This document shows, piece by piece, positions 1 to 8,580 of a stretch of DNA of 32,260 nucleotides. The stretch spans positions 1-32,260 of the forward strand of contig JAGXGS010000085.1 in the NCBI GenBank assembly GCA_024636585.1, written 5' to 3'. Each line of letters begins with the position of its first letter. The stretch's first letter is position 1. The DNA is from Thiogranum sp. (GTDB lineage Bacteria; Pseudomonadota; Gammaproteobacteria; DSM-19610). Both the position numbers and the translations under genes were made by a program. The notes beneath the pieces were generated by a model. It saw only the letters and a list, made by a program, of their open reading frames with translations, made no database searches and was not told the DNA's origin.

Positions 1-2646
1 CGCGGCGATAATGCCTTCGAAGAAATCTCCTGGGAAAAAGCTTTCGGCCTGCTGGCCGACCGGCTGGGCGAAATCCGCTCCACCGATCCGAAAAAATTCG
101 CCCTGTTCACCGGCCGCGACCAGATGCAGGCCCTGACCGGCCTGTTCGCAAAACAGTTCGGCACCCCGAACTATGCCGCCCACGGCGGCTTCTGCTCGGT
201 GAATATGGCCGCCGGCATGATCTACACCATCGGAGGTTCATTCTGGGAATTCGGCGGCCCCGATCTCGAGCGTGCCAGATTGTTCGTCATGATCGGCACC
301 GCCGAGGATCATCACTCCAATCCGCTGAAAATGGAGATTTCCAGGTTCAAGCGCCAGGGCGGCAAATTCATCTCCATCAATCCGATTCGCTCCGGCTATT
401 CAGCCATTGCCGATGAATGGATTCCCATCAAGCCGGGCACTGACGGCGCTCTGTTACTGGCGCTGAATAACGAAATCATCAAGCAGGGCCTGTATGACCG
501 CGACTTCCTGATCCAGCATTCCAATTCGGCTGAACTGGTGAACATGGACCCCGATTCTTCGGAGTACGGCATGCTGGTGCGCTTCGAAGTACCGCCGGAA
601 GAGGGCTGCTTCGATCCGCAGAACAAGCTCTGGTGGGACCGCAACCTGGACAAGCCCATCTCTGCCCATACACCGGGCGCCGATCCATACCTGCTCGGCA
701 GCTTCACGCTCGAGGACGGCACGCCCGTGAAGTCGGCATTCCAGTTGCTGGTAGATCGCGTCACCCAGTACAGCGCCGAATGGGCCGCTGAAATCACCGG
801 TATTCCCGCTACCACTATCAAGCGCCTGGCACACGAAATGGGCATCACTGCCCGCGATGAAAAAATCGAACTGCCGATCCCCTGGACCGACACCTGGGGC
901 AATGAGCACGAGTCGGTGACTGGAAATCCGGTCGCCTTTCACGCCATGCGCGGCCTGGCGGCACACTCCAACGGATTCCAGACGATTCGCGCCCTGTCGA
1001 TCCTGATGAGCATTCTCGGCACCATCGACCGGCCCGGCGGTTTCCGCCACAAGGCACCGTTTCCGCGCCCGATCCCGCCCTGCGCCAAAACCCCGAACGA
1101 TCCGCGTGCGGTGCGACCGGATACGCCACTGGACGGCATGCCGCTGGGCTGGCCGGCCGATCCTGACGACCTGTTTGTCAATGACGACGGCAGTCCGGTG
1201 CGCATCGATAAGGCCTTTTCCTGGGAATACCCGCTGTCGGTGCACGGCCTGATGCACAACGCCATTACCAATGCCTGGCGCGGCGATCCCTACAAGATCG
1301 ACACCCTGCTGATCTTCATGGCCAACATGGCCTGGAACTCGTCCATGAATACCGTCGAAGTGCGCAATATGCTCAACGACAAGGACGAGAACGGCGAATA
1401 CAAAATCCCCTTCCTGGTGGTCGCCGATGCCTTCCAGTCGGAAATGGTGGCGTACGCCGACCTGGTGTTGCCGGATACCACCTACCTGGAACGTCACGAC
1501 TGCATGTCGATGCTCGACCGTCCGATTTCTGATTTCGAGGGACCGGCGGACTCGGTGCGTATTCCGGTCGTGCCGCCCACGGGCGAATGCAAACCGTTTC
1601 AGGAAGTGCTGATCGAACTCGGATCGCGACTGAAGCTGCCGGCCTTTACCCGCGATGATGGCAGTCGCAAGTTCCGCGACTATCCCGATTTCGTCATCAA
1701 CTATGAGACTTCGCCCGGCTCCGGCATCGGCTTTCTGGCGGGCTGGCGCGGCAAGGGTGGCGAGAAATTCATGAAGGGCGAACCGAATCCCAGGCAGTGG
1801 GAGATGTACGAAAAGAACAACTGCGTGTTCCAGTACGAATTGCCCAAGTCCTATCAATATATGCGCAACTGGAACCAGGGCTATCTGGAATGGTCGAAGC
1901 GCCACGGCCTGACGCGCTACGCCGAACCGATCAACATCCACATCTATTCAGAAGTGCTGCAGAAGTTCCGGCTGGCCGCACAGGGAAAATCGGAAGGCAA
2001 GCAGCCGCCCGATCACCTGCGCAAGCGCGTGGAAACGCATTTTGATCCGCTGCCGTTTTATTCGCAGCCACTCGAAGCGGAGGCAACTAATCTGCACAAG
2101 TATCCATTGAACGCAGTGACCCAGCGGCCTATGGCCATGTACCACTCCTGGGACTCACAGAATGCCTGGCTGCGCCAGATCCACACCTATAACTTTCTGT
2201 ACGTGAACACCAAAACCGCGCTCGCGGCCGGGATTGCCGATGGCGCCTGGATGTGGGTGGAATCGATGCACGGCAAGGTGCGCTGCCTGTGCCGGCATTC
2301 GGAAACGGTTGAACCCGGCACCGTGTGGACCTGGAATGCGATTGGCAAAGCGGCCGGCGCCTGGGGACTGGATGGAGATGCCAACGAGTCGCGGCAGGGC
2401 TTTCTGCTCAATCACGTGATCAGCGAAGAGTTGCCGCCGTCGCCGGACGGCCAGCGACTGTCGAACTCTGACCCGGTCACCGGGCAGGCCGGCTGGTACG
2501 ATGTGCATGTGCGCATCTATGCTGCCGGGGCCGACGAACCGAAGGAATCCTTTCCGCAGTTCGAGCCGCTGCATGCGGTTCCCGGGCAGGCGCAGGAGCG
2601 CAAACGCGGAAAATGGCTGACCTTCTTCGCCGGCAGGAAAAGATAA
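1..2646 (+). CDS. soeA: Molybdopterin oxidoreductase, SoeA-type sulfite dehydrogenase catalytic subunit (5' end outside window)
   Basis: The reading frame is open from base 1, so the start and the N-terminal [4Fe-4S] region are missing. About 880 residues remain of a DMSO-reductase-family protein. A Cys in an HGGFCSVN context (codon 193-195) is the likely Mo ligand, as in Cys-type members such as PsrA. The molybdopterin-binding domains follow, and the C-terminal dinucleotide-binding domain ends at the stop. There is an FeS subunit directly behind it and a DmsC/NrfD-like anchor after that. This gene set and the subunit sequences resemble SoeABC, the cytoplasm-facing sulfite-oxidising enzyme of purple and other sulfur bacteria. 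Family membership is clear. The substrate (sulfite, against polysulfide, thiosulfate or DMSO) is inferred from resemblance and context. The stop TAA shares one base with the soeB ATG, which suggests coupling. Confidence 0.8.
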   Translation, partial: RGDNAFEEISWEKAFGLLADRLGEIRSTDPKKFALFTGRDQMQALTGLFAKQFGTPNYAAHGGFCSVNMAAGMIYTIGGSFWEFGGPDLERARLFVMIGTAEDHHSNPLKMEISRFKRQGGKFISINPIRSGYSAIADEWIPIKPGTDGALLLALNNEIIKQGLYDRDFLIQHSNSAELVNMDPDSSEYGMLVRFEVPPEEGCFDPQNKLWWDRNLDKPISAHTPGADPYLLGSFTLEDGTPVKSAFQLLVDRVTQYSAEWAAEITGIPATTIKRLAHEMGITARDEKIELPIPWTDTWGNEHESVTGNPVAFHAMRGLAAHSNGFQTIRALSILMSILGTIDRPGGFRHKAPFPRPIPPCAKTPNDPRAVRPDTPLDGMPLGWPADPDDLFVNDDGSPVRIDKAFSWEYPLSVHGLMHNAITNAWRGDPYKIDTLLIFMANMAWNSSMNTVEVRNMLNDKDENGEYKIPFLVVADAFQSEMVAYADLVLPDTTYLERHDCMSMLDRPISDFEGPADSVRIPVVPPTGECKPFQEVLIELGSRLKLPAFTRDDGSRKFRDYPDFVINYETSPGSGIGFLAGWRGKGGEKFMKGEPNPRQWEMYEKNNCVFQYELPKSYQYMRNWNQGYLEWSKRHGLTRYAEPINIHIYSEVLQKFRLAAQGKSEGKQPPDHLRKRVETHFDPLPFYSQPLEAEATNLHKYPLNAVTQRPMAMYHSWDSQNAWLRQIHTYNFLYVNTKTALAAGIADGAWMWVESMHGKVRCLCRHSETVEPGTVWTWNAIGKAAGAWGLDGDANESRQGFLLNHVISEELPPSPDGQRLSNSDPVTGQAGWYDVHVRIYAAGADEPKESFPQFEPLHAVPGQAQERKRGKWLTFFAGRKR

Positions 2647-3377
2647 TGACTCAACTCGCCCTGGTAATCGACCTCAACGTCTGCGTTGGCTGCCACGCCT
2701 GTGTCACCAGCTGCAAGGAGTGGAACACCTCCGGCACCGCAGGTTATATGTCCGACATGAACCCGTACGGCAAGGATCCCACCGGGACCTTTTTCAATCG
2801 CGTGCAGACCTTCGAGATCGGCGAATTTCCCAATTCAGAGACCGTGCATTTCCCGAAAAGCTGTCTGCACTGCGAGGATCCGCCGTGCGTACCGGTGTGT
2901 CCCACGGGCGCCAGTTACAAGCGGGAAAGCGATGGCATCGTGCTGGTGGATTATGACAAGTGCATCGGCTGCAAGTACTGCTCATGGGCCTGTCCCTATG
3001 GCGTGCGCGAAATCGATGAGCACCAGAAGGTGATGAAAAAGTGCACCTTGTGCGTGGATCGCATTTACGACCAGGCACTGCCCGAGCGGGAGCGCAAACC
3101 GGCCTGCGTACTGGCCTGCCCAACCAATGCTCGACTGTTCGGGGACGTCAATGATCCGGCTTCGGAAGCGGCTGTGGCGATTCGTGAACGCGGTGGTTAC
3201 CAGCTGATGCCGGAGTGGGGCACCAAGCCGGCCAACCACTACCTGCCACGCCGCAAGACCAGCATCACCATTCACGAAGACGAACTGGTGCGCGTGGACA
3301 ATCCTCTCAAGAAAGAGCGTCAGCTTCCCATGCCCGACAAGGATGCACCAACGCTGGACGACGTCACGTCGTGGTAA
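2646..3377 (+). CDS. soeB: Four-cluster ferredoxin subunit SoeB of sulfite dehydrogenase
   Basis: This is a 243-residue electron-transfer subunit with four [4Fe-4S] cysteine sets: CxxCxxCxxxC near residue 14 (CVGCHACVTSC), CxxCxxxxCxxxC (CLHCEDPPCVPVC), CIGCKYCSWAC, and a CTLC plus CVLAC set. It is the DmsB/PsrB/SoeB fold and would carry electrons from the molybdopterin subunit to the membrane anchor. A longer in-frame reading begins 11 codons upstream inside soeA. I chose ATG 2646 because it forms a TAATG overlap with the soeA stop and matches the N-terminus usual for this family (MTQLALVIDLNVCVGC). No signal peptide is visible, which fits a cytoplasmic location. Confidence 0.88.
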   Translation: MTQLALVIDLNVCVGCHACVTSCKEWNTSGTAGYMSDMNPYGKDPTGTFFNRVQTFEIGEFPNSETVHFPKSCLHCEDPPCVPVCPTGASYKRESDGIVLVDYDKCIGCKYCSWACPYGVREIDEHQKVMKKCTLCVDRIYDQALPERERKPACVLACPTNARLFGDVNDPASEAAVAIRERGGYQLMPEWGTKPANHYLPRRKTSITIHEDELVRVDNPLKKERQLPMPDKDAPTLDDVTSW

Positions 3378-3494
3378 CGAACAATGTCGCCGGTTGTCGA
3401 TCGCTGCCCTGGTGGAACCTGCATGGTTCGCGCAACGCACCACGAGCTTCGTCGTCAGCCGGCGGCACTCACTTGTTCAGAATCAAGAAAAGTC

Positions 3495-3499
3495 AGGAG
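3495..3499 (+). promoter_or_regulatory. Ribosome binding site fixing the soeC start
   Basis: AGGAG lies 8 nt before ATG 3508. It selects this start over an in-frame ATG at 3343 that would add 55 residues overlapping the soeB end. Confidence 0.75.
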
Positions 3500-3507
3500 T
3501 AGAAAAG

Positions 3508-4485
3508 ATGCATCCCGCGTTTTCTGTCGTATTTCTCACCACCCTGATCGGTGTCGGGCAGGGGCTGTTTCTGGCCCTGTACACCGGGCAGGTGTATTCC
3601 GTCTTCAAGGTGCTGCCGGTCCAGGATTCGGCCAACTTCTACGGCATCGGTAGCGGTATCGCGGTGATATTCGCCGCCAGCGGCTTGCTGGCATCGTTCT
3701 TCCATCTCGGCCACCCGGAGCGTGCCTGGCGTTCGGCAGCGCGCTGGCGCACCTCATGGTTATCGCGCGAAGTCATCGTGCTGCCGGCGTTCATGGGCGT
3801 CACGGCACTCTATGGACTGGTGCATTACAGTGGCTGGAATCCAGTGCTGTTCACCTTGCGTGGCACCGTGGAAGTCGACCTCTCGCTGTTGATTGGCGCG
3901 ATCAATACAGTAATTGCTTTTGCCCTGTTCCTGTCTACCGCCATGATCTATGCCTGCATCAAGTTTCTGCAGGAATGGGCGTCGCCCCTGACTGTCGTAA
4001 ACTACACATTGCTGGGCTCGGCTTCTGGCTTTACTCTGGCCACCGCATTTGCCGCCTACCAGGGCTCTGATCTTACCCAGTTCTACGGTGCCTGGGCGAT
4101 CATTCTGACAGTGGCGGGTTTTATTACCCGGTTGTCGAGCCTGATCCGCAACGCCCGCATCAAACACAAATCAACCATTGGCACAGCCATCGGCATCCGC
4201 CATGCCAAAATCGTGCAAAAGTCCCAGGGTTTCATGACCGGTTCATTCAATACCCGGGAATTTTTTCATGGCGCACCGGCATCCGTATTTACGGCGGTGA
4301 AATGGCTGTTTCTGATCACGGTATTTCCGGTGCCGATTTTCCTCCTGTCCATTGGCCTGGCGGCACAGGCGGCAGCGGTGCTGGTACTGGCATTTGTGGT
4401 TCAATACCTTGGACTTATCGCCGAGCGATGGTTCTTTTTCGCTCAGTCCAACCACCCGCAGAACCTGTATTATCAAACCGTGTAG
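3508..4485 (+). CDS. soeC: DmsC/NrfD-type membrane anchor SoeC
   Basis: This is a 325-residue integral membrane protein with about eight hydrophobic segments. It carries the DmsC-family signatures HLGHPERAWRS near residue 67 and, near the C-terminus, ERWFFFAQSNHPQNLYYQ. By family knowledge it anchors the SoeAB pair to the inner face of the cytoplasmic membrane and exchanges electrons with the quinone pool. It lies 130 bp behind soeB on the same strand. That spacer is long for this operon type, has no recognisable gene, and ends in a strong ribosome binding site. The assignment to SoeC rather than DmsC follows from soeAB. Confidence 0.83.
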   Translation: MHPAFSVVFLTTLIGVGQGLFLALYTGQVYSVFKVLPVQDSANFYGIGSGIAVIFAASGLLASFFHLGHPERAWRSAARWRTSWLSREVIVLPAFMGVTALYGLVHYSGWNPVLFTLRGTVEVDLSLLIGAINTVIAFALFLSTAMIYACIKFLQEWASPLTVVNYTLLGSASGFTLATAFAAYQGSDLTQFYGAWAIILTVAGFITRLSSLIRNARIKHKSTIGTAIGIRHAKIVQKSQGFMTGSFNTREFFHGAPASVFTAVKWLFLITVFPVPIFLLSIGLAAQAAAVLVLAFVVQYLGLIAERWFFFAQSNHPQNLYYQTV

Positions 4486-4523
4486 GCATATCAGCCCACG
4501 GCCTTCCGGGCGCGCTTTGCGGC

Positions 4524-4572
4524 TTGACCGGTATCAAGGGCGCGACGTCGGGTATGACGTATTGTTGCCGTC
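4524..4572 (+). promoter_or_regulatory. Predicted FNR-type promoter of moaA
   Basis: TTGACCGGTATCAA at 4524-4537 matches the FNR/ANR consensus TTGAT-N4-ATCAA with one change. Its centre is 4530.5. A -10-like TATTGT at 4560-4565 puts the start site near 4572, so the box would sit at -41.5, the class II activator position. The leader to ATG 4597 would be about 25 nt. Binding by an FNR-family regulator is inferred. Confidence 0.6.
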
Positions 4573-4596
4573 AATCTTCTGGCCTATGCTGAACTC

Positions 4597-5580
4597 ATGA
4601 ATACAAAATTAATTGATCCTTTCGGTCGACCGATCGAGTATGTCCGCCTGTCGGTGACGGACCGCTGCGACTTGCGTTGCAGCTATTGCATGCCGAGGGG
4701 CTTCAGTGACTTCGAAGTTCCGGAACACTGGCTGAGCTTCGATGAAATCGAGCGCGTCATCGGCGTGTTCGGGCGTCTCGGTGTCACACGCATTCGACTG
4801 ACCGGCGGTGAACCACTGGTACGCAAGGACCTCCCGGAACTCGCTGCACGTCTGGCGGCGTTGCCGGGCATCGACGACCTTTCGCTGAGCACCAATGCCA
4901 CACGCCTGGCTCGCCATGCTGCCGCACTGCACGATGCCGGCGTGACTCGCATCAACGTCAGCCTGGATACCTTGCGCCCCGAAAGGTTCAAGGAAATTAC
5001 CCAGGGCAAACTTGAGAAAGTGCTGGATGGCCTGCTGGCTGCCAAACGGGTTGGCTATCATCCGATCAAGATCAATATGGTGGTAATGGCCGGCGTCAAT
5101 GACGATGAAGTGGAAGACATGGTCGACTTCTGCATCGAACACGATTTCACCTTGCGCTTTATCGAAACCATGCCGATGGGTGACACCGGACGTGCCGCCA
5201 GCCGGCAATATGTCAATCTGCAGGACGTGCGCAAGCGCCTGGCGGAACGTTATGAACTGGTGGCGGGTGTGATGCCCGGAGGCGGACCGGCACGCTACGT
5301 GCGCGTCGCCGGAACCGAACTGCGCATCGGCTTCATCACACCGATTTCGCAGCACTTCTGCGAGACCTGCAATCGCGTGCGACTGTCGGTGGATGGCACC
5401 TTGTATATGTGCCTCGGCCAGGATGACAAGGCGGAACTGCGGCCGCTGCTGCGGGCCGGCGCCAGCGATCAGGATCTGGAAGAAGCCATCCTCGCCGCTA
5501 TCGCACGCAAGCCGGAACGCCACGATTTCCAGGGCCGCCCCGAGCAGGTGCTGCGCTTCATGTCAGTTACCGGCGGCTGA
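4597..5580 (+). CDS. moaA: GTP 3',8-cyclase MoaA
   Basis: This is a 327-residue radical SAM enzyme that, with MoaC, converts GTP to cyclic pyranopterin monophosphate, the first step of molybdenum cofactor synthesis. The SAM-binding cluster ligands are C24, C28 and C31 (CDLRCSYC). The second cluster that holds GTP uses C255, C258 and C272 (CETC then 13 residues then C). The chain ends in the conserved double glycine. Length equals the usual family length. It stands alone between soeC and a convergent nap operon. Both neighbours encode molybdoenzymes that need its product, and its upstream FNR-type box matches that of nap. Confidence 0.96.
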   Translation: MNTKLIDPFGRPIEYVRLSVTDRCDLRCSYCMPRGFSDFEVPEHWLSFDEIERVIGVFGRLGVTRIRLTGGEPLVRKDLPELAARLAALPGIDDLSLSTNATRLARHAAALHDAGVTRINVSLDTLRPERFKEITQGKLEKVLDGLLAAKRVGYHPIKINMVVMAGVNDDEVEDMVDFCIEHDFTLRFIETMPMGDTGRAASRQYVNLQDVRKRLAERYELVAGVMPGGGPARYVRVAGTELRIGFITPISQHFCETCNRVRLSVDGTLYMCLGQDDKAELRPLLRAGASDQDLEEAILAAIARKPERHDFQGRPEQVLRFMSVTGG

Positions 5581-5621
5581 CAGCTCCGTCATTGCGATGC
5601 CTCGACCCGAAGGGTGAGGTA

Positions 5622-5652
5622 CCCATAATGAACCCCGGAGGGGTTCTATGGG
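5622..5652. terminator. Strong stem-loop between convergent moaA and napC
   Basis: GAACCCC (5630-5636), loop GGA and GGGGTTC (5640-5646) form a perfect 7-bp stem. It is extended by CCCATA (5622-5627) and TATGGG (5647-5652) across a 2-nt bulge. There is no T-run on either side, so intrinsic termination is uncertain. Its place between convergent genes suggests a bidirectional transcript end. Confidence 0.5.
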
Positions 5653-5660
5653 CGTAGCGC

Positions 5661-5698
5661 GGCAATCCCTCAACAGTGCAGGCGCATTCTGGATTGCC
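5661..5698. repeat. Inverted repeat next to the moaA-napC stem-loop
   Basis: GGCAATCC at 5661-5668 and GGATTGCC at 5691-5698 are perfect 8-bp inverted copies separated by 22 nt. They fill the rest of the spacer before the napC stop and may form a second hairpin that protects or ends the nap transcript. Confidence 0.4.
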
Positions 5699-5702
5699 AC
5701 CT

Positions 5703-6329
5703 TCAGTTGGTTCCGAGGGCCGTAGTGGGATCTTCGTCGCGCATATCCGGCATGCGGTGCGCTATGCCCATGTGGCAATCGATACAGGTCTTGCCTTCTT
5801 CAAGACCGGTGGAGTGAAGGGCCACGGCGCGGCGCCCCTGCTTGGTGAAATCCATGGAATCGAAGTTATGGCAGTTGCGGCATTCACGCGAATCGGTGGC
5901 TTTCATAGTCCGCCACACATTACGTGCCAGCGTCAGCCGTTTTTCCTCGAACTTTTCCGCCGTATCGATACTGCCCAGCGCTTTGTGTAAAAGTTCGTTG
6001 GTCGCTTTTATTTTGCGCACCACCTTGTGTTGCCATTCCTTCGGCACATGGCAATCCGGACAGGTCGCACGTACGCCGGTGCGATTGCTGTAGTGGATGG
6101 TGTCCTTGTATTCCTGGTACACGTTATCCTCCATTTCATGGCATGAAATGCAGAACTCTTCATTGTTGGTCATTTCCATAGCGGTGTTAAAACCACCCCA
6201 AAAAATGATGCCGGCGACAAAACCCACCGCCAGCAGGGCGCCAAGCGAGTAGCGCACGGACGGGCTTTTCAGGAATTCCCAGGTGCGGCATATCAGGCCC
6301 GTGCATTCAGATGTCTCTTTGTTGCTCAT
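5703..6329 (-). CDS. napC: Tetraheme cytochrome c NapC (NapC/NirT family)
   Basis: This is a 208-residue membrane-anchored tetraheme cytochrome. One N-terminal membrane helix (about residues 27-47) is followed by a periplasmic domain with four CxxCH heme sites at 60-64, 90-94, 150-154 and 182-186. NapC takes electrons from quinol and gives them to NapAB. An AAGGTG ribosome binding site precedes the ATG. It is the last gene of the nap operon, 30 bp after napB, and is followed by the stem-loops shared with moaA. Confidence 0.95.
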   Translation of the reverse strand: MSNKETSECTGLICRTWEFLKSPSVRYSLGALLAVGFVAGIIFWGGFNTAMEMTNNEEFCISCHEMEDNVYQEYKDTIHYSNRTGVRATCPDCHVPKEWQHKVVRKIKATNELLHKALGSIDTAEKFEEKRLTLARNVWRTMKATDSRECRNCHNFDSMDFTKQGRRAVALHSTGLEEGKTCIDCHMGIAHRMPDMRDEDPTTALGTN

Positions 6330-6359
6330 CGTTTCACCTTTTAAAACTGTGGCGGGATG

Positions 6360-6806
6360 TTACTGGCCGGAGATTCCGGTAACCGGCTCGAAGGTATTAC
6401 CCACCAGCGGCTGCTCATTCACCTGCGGCACGTGGCACTGGGTGCAGAAATAGCGTCGCGCTGAAACATTGGCCAATACGTGCTTGTCCCGATCTTCGAA
6501 GTGCGTCTGACTGATCTTGGTCGCACGGGCTTCCTTGTAGTTTTTCCAGCTGTGACAGCTCAGGCACTTGTTAGCATTGATGTCGATGGTGTAGCCATCG
6601 ATCTTGTGCGGAATGAGCGGCGGCTGCTGGACATAGTCGCGTTCGATGGGCTGACCGTCCTTGGCGTAGTGTTTCAGCTCGGGCGCCTGGTCCGGCGCGG
6701 TAATTTCGGAGTGCCCCCGCAGCGACACGACATCTTCGGCCGGCACTTGCAGCGGAAGGCCCGCAGCACCCAGTAATACGACAGCGAGTGAGAGTTGCTT
6801 GATCAT
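6360..6806 (-). CDS. napB: Diheme cytochrome c NapB, nitrate reductase small subunit
   Basis: This is a 148-residue periplasmic electron-transfer subunit. A Sec-type signal peptide is seen at the N-terminus ([16 protein letters not shown], cleavage probably after VPA). Two heme sites follow, CLSCH at 81-85 and CTQCH at 121-125. The frame is open further upstream to 7031, but that extension is inside napH. ATG 6806 is preferred because it has GGAGG 8 nt before it, starts a signal peptide, and overlaps the napH stop as ATGA. NapB passes electrons from NapC to the catalytic NapA. Confidence 0.95.
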   Translation of the reverse strand: MIKQLSLAVVLLGAAGLPLQVPAEDVVSLRGHSEITAPDQAPELKHYAKDGQPIERDYVQQPPLIPHKIDGYTIDINANKCLSCHSWKNYKEARATKISQTHFEDRDKHVLANVSARRYFCTQCHVPQVNEQPLVGNTFEPVTGISGQ

Positions 6807-7711
6807 TGTGGAACCTCCATTCCGGAAGAATGTTGATGTTGGCGGCTGGCGTCCGGCCGATTGTGGAAGCGGCTGCCAAACGTGAAAACCTCTTTGCTGC
6901 AGACGTCGATACAACGTCCACAGTTGGTGCAATGTGCCGAGCTGATAACCGGGCCCTTGCCCTGCTGCTCGCCCTTCAGCGCGAGGCGGATCACCTGCGG
7001 CTCCGGGCACACGGCATAACAATCCATACAATCGTTGCAGTGCTCGCGTCGGTCGGCGCGCACCCGCACCAGACTATGGGTGCCAAGCGCACTGTAGAAA
7101 GCGCCCATCGGACACAGGTGTCCGCACCAGCCGCGTCGGCTGACCAGCAGATCGAACAGAAAAATCGCCAGTATTATGAGCCACCCGAATCCCATGCCGA
7201 ATATCAGTCCACGATGCAACACCGAAACCGGATTCACCAGCTCCCACGCCAGACTGCCGGTGATCAGCGCCAGCAACAGCACCGCACCCAGCAGCCAGTA
7301 GCGGGCATTCGGTGATAGCCGTGACGCGGCATTGATGCCGAGTCGGCGACGCGACCAGTGTGCAGTATCAGTAACGATGTTCACCGGACACACCCAGGCG
7401 CAGAACACCCGGCCGCCCACCAGCAGATAAAAAGCCACCACCAGCAACGCACCGATAATGGCGGTCAGTTCCGGCAGATAACCGGTCGCCAGCGACTGCA
7501 GAAAAATGAATGGATCAGTCAGTGGCAACACATCCAGCGTCCGGCTGGAGGTCAGGTTACCCTTGACCATCCAGATACCGAGCCAGGGCCCGAGCAGGAA
7601 CAGCCCGAGGATGGCAAACTGACTGAAGCGCCGTGCCAGCAGCCATTTGTGCCTGGCAAACCAGCCGCGCTCTGTCGTCGCGGCGATGCCTGGCTGTTGC
7701 AGCCCAGTCAT
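6803..7711 (-). CDS. napH: NapH, membrane ferredoxin-type quinol dehydrogenase component
   Basis: This is a 302-residue protein with about four membrane helices, the conserved CP motifs WVCPVN and HLCPMG, and two C-terminal [4Fe-4S] sites ([11 protein letters not shown] and [11 protein letters not shown]). NapH works with NapG in a second route for quinol electrons to NapAB. It overlaps napG upstream and napB downstream, each by 4 bp (ATGA), so the three are probably translationally coupled. Confidence 0.94.
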   Translation of the reverse strand: MTGLQQPGIAATTERGWFARHKWLLARRFSQFAILGLFLLGPWLGIWMVKGNLTSSRTLDVLPLTDPFIFLQSLATGYLPELTAIIGALLVVAFYLLVGGRVFCAWVCPVNIVTDTAHWSRRRLGINAASRLSPNARYWLLGAVLLLALITGSLAWELVNPVSVLHRGLIFGMGFGWLIILAIFLFDLLVSRRGWCGHLCPMGAFYSALGTHSLVRVRADRREHCNDCMDCYAVCPEPQVIRLALKGEQQGKGPVISSAHCTNCGRCIDVCSKEVFTFGSRFHNRPDASRQHQHSSGMEVPQ

Positions 7712-8565
7712 CGCTGCTGCTCCAGACCACGATTCAGGGTCTCCAGCGGATCGGCATCGAACGGCAGCTCACCGCCCTGCTCATAAATCAGGCCTTCGCC
7801 TGCATAGTCGTAGCGCTGCCCTTCCGGCAGGTTGTACTGGTGCTGCTGGTCGGGCGTCACCAGACTGCGGCCGGCTTTCTGTTTTTCCTCCCAGCCCCAG
7901 CGATAGTGCTGACCCAGCTCGCCCCTGGCGAGATACATGGGCAGAATCTTGATTGCCGCCTTTTCCAGCACACAGGCTTTTTCGCACTTTCCGCAACCGG
8001 TGCAATGATCCGAATGCACCACCGGGATGAACACCGCATGCTTGTCGCTGCGCGGATTGTGGTGGCGCTCCAGAGTGATGGCCTTATCGATGGATGGACA
8101 GACGCTGTAACAGACTTCACAACGCAGGCCCTGGAAGTTGAGGCAGTTCTCCTGATCGATCAGCACCGCCAGTCCCATGCGCGCAGCATCGATATCCGTA
8201 AGTTCGGGATTCAGTGCGCCGGTTGGACAGGCCTTGACGCAAGGGATGTCATCACACATCTCACAGGGAATACTACGTGCAGTGAAATAGGGTGTCCCCA
8301 GGGCGACAGCATCGTCCAGCGTAGCCAGGCTTAACGTATCGAAGGGACAATCGCGCACACAGAGACCGCAACGGATGCAAGAACCGAGGAACTGTTCCTC
8401 GTCACGCGCACCGGGCGGGCGAATCGCCAGCGACGGCAGCGAATGTGCCTGCCGCGCATACAATCCCAAACCGCCGGCAAACAGCGCCACACCGCCCGCA
8501 GTGCGGGCCATATCGACGAGGAATCGTCGGCGTGCGGCGCTGATCTGTGGTTTGCTGCCCATCAT
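7708..8565 (-). CDS. napG: NapG, periplasmic polyferredoxin of nitrate reductase
   Basis: This is a 285-residue protein with a twin-arginine type leader ([21 protein letters not shown]) and four [4Fe-4S] cysteine sets, including [24 protein letters not shown], a CEVCYSVC set and [11 protein letters not shown]. It would be exported folded by Tat and partner NapH in electron transfer to NapAB. Two adjacent ATG codons (8565 and 8562) could serve as start, and neither has a clear ribosome binding site. It follows napA after 15 bp and overlaps napH by 4 bp. Confidence 0.93.
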   Translation of the reverse strand: MMGSKPQISAARRRFLVDMARTAGGVALFAGGLGLYARQAHSLPSLAIRPPGARDEEQFLGSCIRCGLCVRDCPFDTLSLATLDDAVALGTPYFTARSIPCEMCDDIPCVKACPTGALNPELTDIDAARMGLAVLIDQENCLNFQGLRCEVCYSVCPSIDKAITLERHHNPRSDKHAVFIPVVHSDHCTGCGKCEKACVLEKAAIKILPMYLARGELGQHYRWGWEEKQKAGRSLVTPDQQHQYNLPEGQRYDYAGEGLIYEQGGELPFDADPLETLNRGLEQQR

Positions 8566-8580
8566 GGTTCTATCGCGCGC

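Noticed and set aside
454..1941. Long minus-strand open frame (495 codons) opposite soeA
   Set aside because: It is the antisense shadow of a GC-rich real gene. It has no recognisable domain, and the plus-strand frame encodes a clear molybdopterin enzyme.
1..4485. DMSO reductase (DmsABC) or polysulfide reductase (PsrABC)
   Set aside because: The folds are shared, but the SoeB/SoeC-type sequence details and neighbouring sulfur and Mo genes favour SoeABC. A phylogeny would settle it.
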